This document shows positions 5,926-8,406 of a stretch of DNA of 8,406 nucleotides, piece by piece (the stretch's first letter is position 1; each line of letters begins with the position of its first letter). The position numbers and the translations under genes are program-made. The stretch covers positions 1 through 8,406 of the forward strand of contig JBOGWX010000084.1 in NCBI GenBank assembly GCA_050694055.1, written 5' to 3'. The notes under the pieces are model-generated. The model was not told where the DNA came from. It ran no database searches and was given only the letters and a program-made list of their open reading frames with translations. Origin of the DNA: WHSV01 sp050694055. GTDB taxonomy: Bacteria > Actinomycetota > CADDZG01 > WHSQ01.

Positions 5926-5951
5926 CAACTGCTTTCCTGGGGCACCAGTTG
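5926..5951. promoter_or_regulatory. CAACTG-N14-CAGTTG inverted repeat in the divergent promoter region
   Basis: Two perfect 6-bp inverted half-sites are centred 20 bp apart, about two helical turns, and end just left of the TTAAGCATTGCT dyad. Inside it CTGG-N4-CCAG forms a second dyad. The spacing suits a dimeric regulator bound on one DNA face. A -35-like TTGACG (5907-5912) lies 14 bp to its left, but no -10 at proper spacing could be read. Confidence 0.35.
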
Positions 5952-5953
5952 TG

Positions 5954-5968
5954 TTAAGCATTGCTAAT
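5954..5968. promoter_or_regulatory. operator-like dyad over the regulator start codon
   Basis: TTAAGCATTGCTAAT is an imperfect dyad centred on T5961, with 5 of 7 pairs matching and core AGCA-T-TGCT. Its first 12 bases recur exactly at 7268-7279 before transaldolase. It covers the possible TTG start (5961) and the ATG start (5967) of the XRE regulator, and it lies in the only gap between that gene and the divergent stress cluster. This placement is what an autoregulatory operator would show. Confidence 0.55.
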
Positions 5969-7103
5969 GACCCACTCTCGAGACAGGGAGCTGATCCGCA
6001 GTGGTCTCGACGATCTCGACGAGATTCTCGGCGGCCTCCTGGCAGGCGACAACGTCGTGTGGGTGAGCGACGATTCGGGACTCTGCACTCAGGTCGAGCA
6101 GCTGATGCTGTCCTCCTCCAACGACACGGCTGTGTATGTGACGGCGCGGGTGACCGAAGCCGCAATCCGCAAAGCCTTCGGGGCCGACATGGTGGTCGTG
6201 GACGCTCGGTCCGGGTCTCGATTCTCCGACCCCGTCCTGCTCGAGCAAACGATCTATAAGGCGGCCAAAGAGGGCGTCGGTCGGGTCGTTATCGACGGTC
6301 TGGAATCCTTCGCACGACAGTGGGGCACCGATCGCGCCATTGGTTTCTTCAAGAGGGTCTGCCCTCGGTTGTTCGATCTCGGAGCGATCGCGTACTGGCG
6401 CGTGTCGCGGACCGCACTTGGGAATGCGAGTATCGATGAGATCCGTAAGGTCACCCAATGCGTTTTCGAACTAGACGATACACACCTGCGCGTTATCAAG
6501 GCCGAGGGCCATTCTCCTTTGGTGCAGGGTCGGCTCTTTCGAGTCTCCAGCGATGAGGGAACGATTCACCTCCAGGCCGAGCGGGCACTGGGGCGCCTCG
6601 CTGAGGGGTTGCGCAGGCTACGTGGCGAGCGGAACCTCAACCAAGCCGAACTCGCCCGACTCGCAGAGGTTTCACCGAGCGCGATCTCACAGGTCGAGAG
6701 CGGCCTTCGGGGTCTGTCACTCGACACCTTGCTCACCCTCACCAGTGGTCTGGGGATAGGCATCGATGAGCTGCTGGAGAACCAGGAACGCCCGGACTAC
6801 GTGCTCGCTCGCCGCAACCGAGGTCCTGAACTGGGCGACAGCAGGTTCCTGCTCGACGACCCCTCGGCGGGCCTGCGCGTCTACCTCGTCAACCTCGTCG
6901 CAGGTGAGCGAGGAACGCCGCCCGTCAGGCACAAGGGAACGGAATTGGTCCTCGTGGCGCGAGGACTGGTACTGGTCGATCTGGGATCGTCCTCGCCCGC
7001 GGTCCGGGCCGGTGATGCCATCCTCGCCACGAAGACCCCGATCCTCAGCTGGCGCAATCTGGCGCCCGACTCTTCAGTGCTTTTCTGGATCCTTCGCGAC
7101 TGA
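5967..7103 (+). CDS. three-domain regulator: KaiC/RecA-like pseudo-ATPase, XRE HTH, cupin
   Basis: The product has 378 residues. Residues about 9-185 resemble a KaiC/RadA-type RecA fold: SGLDDLDEILGG at 12-23 matches the family entry motif, and RVVIDGLESF at 106-115 is a Walker B strand. The expected GxxGxGK[ST] is replaced by SDDSGLCTQ at 34-42, so ATP hydrolysis is unlikely. Residues about 205-270 are an XRE helix-turn-helix with recognition segment NQAELARLAEVSPSAISQVE at 225-244. Residues about 285-378 form a cupin; His322 and Glu326 fit metal-binding positions of motif 1, but the second His is Lys323. XRE-cupin proteins are small-molecule-responsive repressors or activators; the added N-terminal module is unusual. 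No Shine-Dalgarno sequence precedes ATG 5967 (TTG 5961 is the in-frame alternative), so the mRNA may be leaderless. The gene diverges from the stress cluster and precedes transaldolase. Confidence 0.85.
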   Translation: MTHSRDRELIRSGLDDLDEILGGLLAGDNVVWVSDDSGLCTQVEQLMLSSSNDTAVYVTARVTEAAIRKAFGADMVVVDARSGSRFSDPVLLEQTIYKAAKEGVGRVVIDGLESFARQWGTDRAIGFFKRVCPRLFDLGAIAYWRVSRTALGNASIDEIRKVTQCVFELDDTHLRVIKAEGHSPLVQGRLFRVSSDEGTIHLQAERALGRLAEGLRRLRGERNLNQAELARLAEVSPSAISQVESGLRGLSLDTLLTLTSGLGIGIDELLENQERPDYVLARRNRGPELGDSRFLLDDPSAGLRVYLVNLVAGERGTPPVRHKGTELVLVARGLVLVDLGSSSPAVRAGDAILATKTPILSWRNLAPDSSVLFWILRD

Positions 7104-7136
7104 TCGGGACCTCGGATGGATGGTTGATGTGTTGGA

Positions 7137-7165
7137 GGAACCCTAATAGGCAAGGGGTTGGTTCC
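7137..7165 (+). terminator. possible hairpin terminator after the regulator gene
   Basis: GGAACC (7137-7142) and GGTTCC (7160-7165) pair perfectly across a 17-base loop, 33 bases after the regulator stop. The loop has its own partial pairing (CCCT with AGGG). No T run follows, so factor-independent termination is doubtful. Confidence 0.25.
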
Positions 7166-7267
7166 GGCGGCGTTCCCACGTCGCGTGGCGGTCATTGCAA
7201 AGCTCGCCCAGGGCGCAGGGGCCAGCAAGACCGTTCCCGTTGAGGAGTCGTGCGTCTGCAGGCTGAC

Positions 7268-7282
7268 TTAAGCATTGCTTGA
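7268..7282. promoter_or_regulatory. operator-like dyad upstream of transaldolase
   Basis: TTAAGCATTGCTTGA is a near-perfect dyad centred on T7275, with 6 of 7 pairs matching and an uninterrupted core AAGCA-T-TGCTT. The first 12 bases are identical to those of the site at 5954-5965 over the regulator start. It lies about 120 bp before the transaldolase ATG and overlaps a -35-like TTGATG, which fits a transcription factor site. Confidence 0.6.
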
Positions 7283-7314
7283 TGCCCGTGGTGAAACACG
7301 AGACAAAGAGAGAG

Positions 7315-7323
7315 GCTTAACAC
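7315..7323 (-). promoter_or_regulatory. reverse half-site GTGTTAAGC
   Basis: On the minus strand these nine bases equal 5951-5959, the left arm and flank of the regulator-start dyad. They lie about 45 bp right of the centre of the main dyad before transaldolase and lack a matching second arm. A nine-base match could be chance, but its position next to the full site makes a secondary contact possible. Confidence 0.3.
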
Positions 7324-7394
7324 TTCAATCGAGTGCTCACTGCATCCCAACGATGCGCGGCCGGGTGGTTCGTCAGCGGGTAAAGGGAGATGAG

Positions 7395-8406
7395 ATGACG
7401 AGGTTGCAACAGCTGTTCGAAGAGGAGGGCCAAAGCCCCTGGCTCGACAATCTGACCCGGGAGCATCTCACACGAGGCGGGCTCGACCGTTTGGTTGCCG
7501 CGGGCATCCGGGGCGTGACCTCCAATCCCACCATCTTCGCCAAGGCCATAAGCGGATCGAGCGACTACGACGAACAGTTCCAGAGCCTCGTCGCCAGCGG
7601 AGCGAGCGTCACCGATGCCTACTGGACGATGGTGGTCGAGGATATCCAAGGAGCGCTGTCAATCCTGCGCCCGGTCTATGACGACAGCGACGGCGGCGAT
7701 GGGTTCGTCTCGGTCGAGCTCGCACCCTCTCTCGCGCGGGACACCGCCGGGTCAGTCGACGCGGCGCGACGGTTGCACGAGCGCGTCGACGAGCCCAACC
7801 TGTTCGTGAAGATCCCCGCGACCCCGCAGGGCGTTCCCGCGATCCACGACATGATCGCCGAAGGGCGCAACATCAACATCACGCTGATTTTCAGCCTCGA
7901 GCGCTACGACGAGGTCATCGAGGCTTATCTCTCCGGCCTCGAAAGCTACGACGGCGACCTGCACTCGGTGCACAGCGTCGCCTCGTTCTTCGTGAGCCGG
8001 GTCGACACCGAGGTCGACCGTCGCTTGGAGGCGATCGACAACTCGGAGGCTCTCGCCCTGCGAGGGCAGGCCGCGGTGGCTCAGGCAAGGGCCGCGTATC
8101 AGTTGTTCCGGCGACGCTTCAGCGGACCTCGTTGGGAAGAGCTCGCCTCTCGCGGTGCCCGACTCCAACGTCCACTGTGGGCGTCGACGTCGACCAAGAA
8201 CTCGACCTATCCGGACACCCTCTACGTGGACCGTCTCATCGGCCCCGACACCATCAACACCCTTCCCGAGGCAACCATCACCGCGTTCGAGGAACACGGC
8301 ACCGTCGCCGGCACGATCGAGCAGGCCGCCGACGACGCCGAGCGGGTTCTGGATCGTCTCGAGGCTATCGGGGTGGACATGACCGACGTCGGTCGAACCC
8401 TCGAAG
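7395..8406 (+). CDS. tal: transaldolase (C-terminal end beyond window)
   Basis: The 337 visible codons contain no stop and run off the right edge. The long transaldolase class of actinobacteria and cyanobacteria is about 370 residues, so only some 30-40 codons should be missing, unless this is a transaldolase/phosphoglucose-isomerase fusion. It transfers a dihydroxyacetone unit between sedoheptulose-7-phosphate and glyceraldehyde-3-phosphate in the pentose-phosphate pathway. Visible motifs are SPWLDNLTR (14-22), GVTSNPTIFAKAI (40-52), NLFVKIPAT with the Schiff-base Lys139, INITLIFSLERY and WASTSTKN. Start ATG 7395 is preceded by AAAGGGAG at good spacing; an ATG five bases earlier runs into a stop at once. 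The upstream dyad shared with the regulator suggests control by that protein. Next genes are commonly zwf, gnd or pgi in related bacteria, but they are not in view. Confidence 0.95.
   Translation, partial: MTRLQQLFEEEGQSPWLDNLTREHLTRGGLDRLVAAGIRGVTSNPTIFAKAISGSSDYDEQFQSLVASGASVTDAYWTMVVEDIQGALSILRPVYDDSDGGDGFVSVELAPSLARDTAGSVDAARRLHERVDEPNLFVKIPATPQGVPAIHDMIAEGRNINITLIFSLERYDEVIEAYLSGLESYDGDLHSVHSVASFFVSRVDTEVDRRLEAIDNSEALALRGQAAVAQARAAYQLFRRRFSGPRWEELASRGARLQRPLWASTSTKNSTYPDTLYVDRLIGPDTINTLPEATITAFEEHGTVAGTIEQAADDAERVLDRLEAIGVDMTDVGRTLE

Larger units (their letters stand above)
7104..7394. other. 291-bp leader and promoter region between regulator and transaldolase
   Basis: No supported gene lies here. 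It holds a hairpin soon after the regulator stop (7137-7165), a smaller one (CCACG-TCG-CGTGG, 7176-7188), the full operator-like dyad (7268-7282) and a reverse half-site (7315-7323). TTGATG at 7279-7284 is -35-like and overlaps the dyad, but no -10 sits at proper spacing. Its length and content suggest that transaldolase has its own regulated promoter. Confidence 0.5.

Noticed and set aside
7127..7243. ATG 7127 frame of 38 codons between the regulator and transaldolase
   Set aside because: No ribosome site, Arg/Gly-rich composition typical of a wrong frame in GC-rich DNA, no recognisable motif.
7136..7270. A short frame beginning at ATA 7146 with GGAGGA at good spacing, giving about 40 codons ending in TAA 7268-7270
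   Set aside because: ATA is not an accepted start in bacteria, no family is recognisable, and the stretch overlaps hairpins and the dyad. The purine run is explained by chance or by the hairpin.
1..8406. tRNA or rRNA genes, CRISPR arrays, insertion-sequence ends or attachment sites
   Set aside because: No cloverleaf, spaced repeat array, transposase motif or paired terminal repeats were seen; the only tandem repeat is the intragenic hexamer at 2913-2936.

Overview
The window is high-GC bacterial DNA. Its gene content and style suggest an actinobacterium: a GH15 glycosidase, a DUF488 protein, a long form of transaldolase, tandem-Usp proteins, purine-rich Shine-Dalgarno sites and many ATGA stop/start overlaps. 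I cannot place it to genus. There are 12 coding regions (10 complete or probably complete, 2 cut by the window edges) and one possible 47-codon gene.

Layout. Left part, plus strand: the C-terminal end of a GH15 glucoamylase/trehalase-like enzyme (3-251) is coupled to a four-helix membrane protein (251-730). A short minus-strand gene (713-910) overlaps the end of that gene tail-to-tail and diverges from a DUF488 gene (1003-1575). A perfect 16-bp palindrome lies between the two divergent starts. A roughly 300-bp stretch with no gene follows, holding one hairpin. Middle, minus strand, read from 5878 down to 1874: a membrane-anchored Usp-like protein, a GreA/GreB-family factor, a hemerythrin-like protein, a possible 47-aa protein, a tandem UspA protein, a small HicB-like protein and a type I GAPDH. 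The last five are joined by overlapping stop and start codons. Right part, plus strand: a three-domain regulator (5967-7103) with a KaiC/RecA-like domain lacking Walker A, an XRE helix-turn-helix and a cupin, then transaldolase (7395 to the window end).

How it may work together. GAPDH (lower glycolysis) sits in a stress/oxygen-type operon with Usp, hemerythrin and Gre-like proteins. Transaldolase (pentose-phosphate shuffling) lies on the other side of the regulator. The 12-mer TTAAGCATTGCT, the core of an imperfect dyad, occurs over the regulator's own start codon, in the region that also serves the divergent stress operon. It occurs again about 120 bp before the transaldolase start. My main inference is that the KaiC-like/XRE/cupin protein is an autoregulated sensor that sets carbon flow between glycolysis and the pentose-phosphate pathway together with a stress response. 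The motif sharing and the architecture are seen in the sequence; binding and the signal sensed are not.
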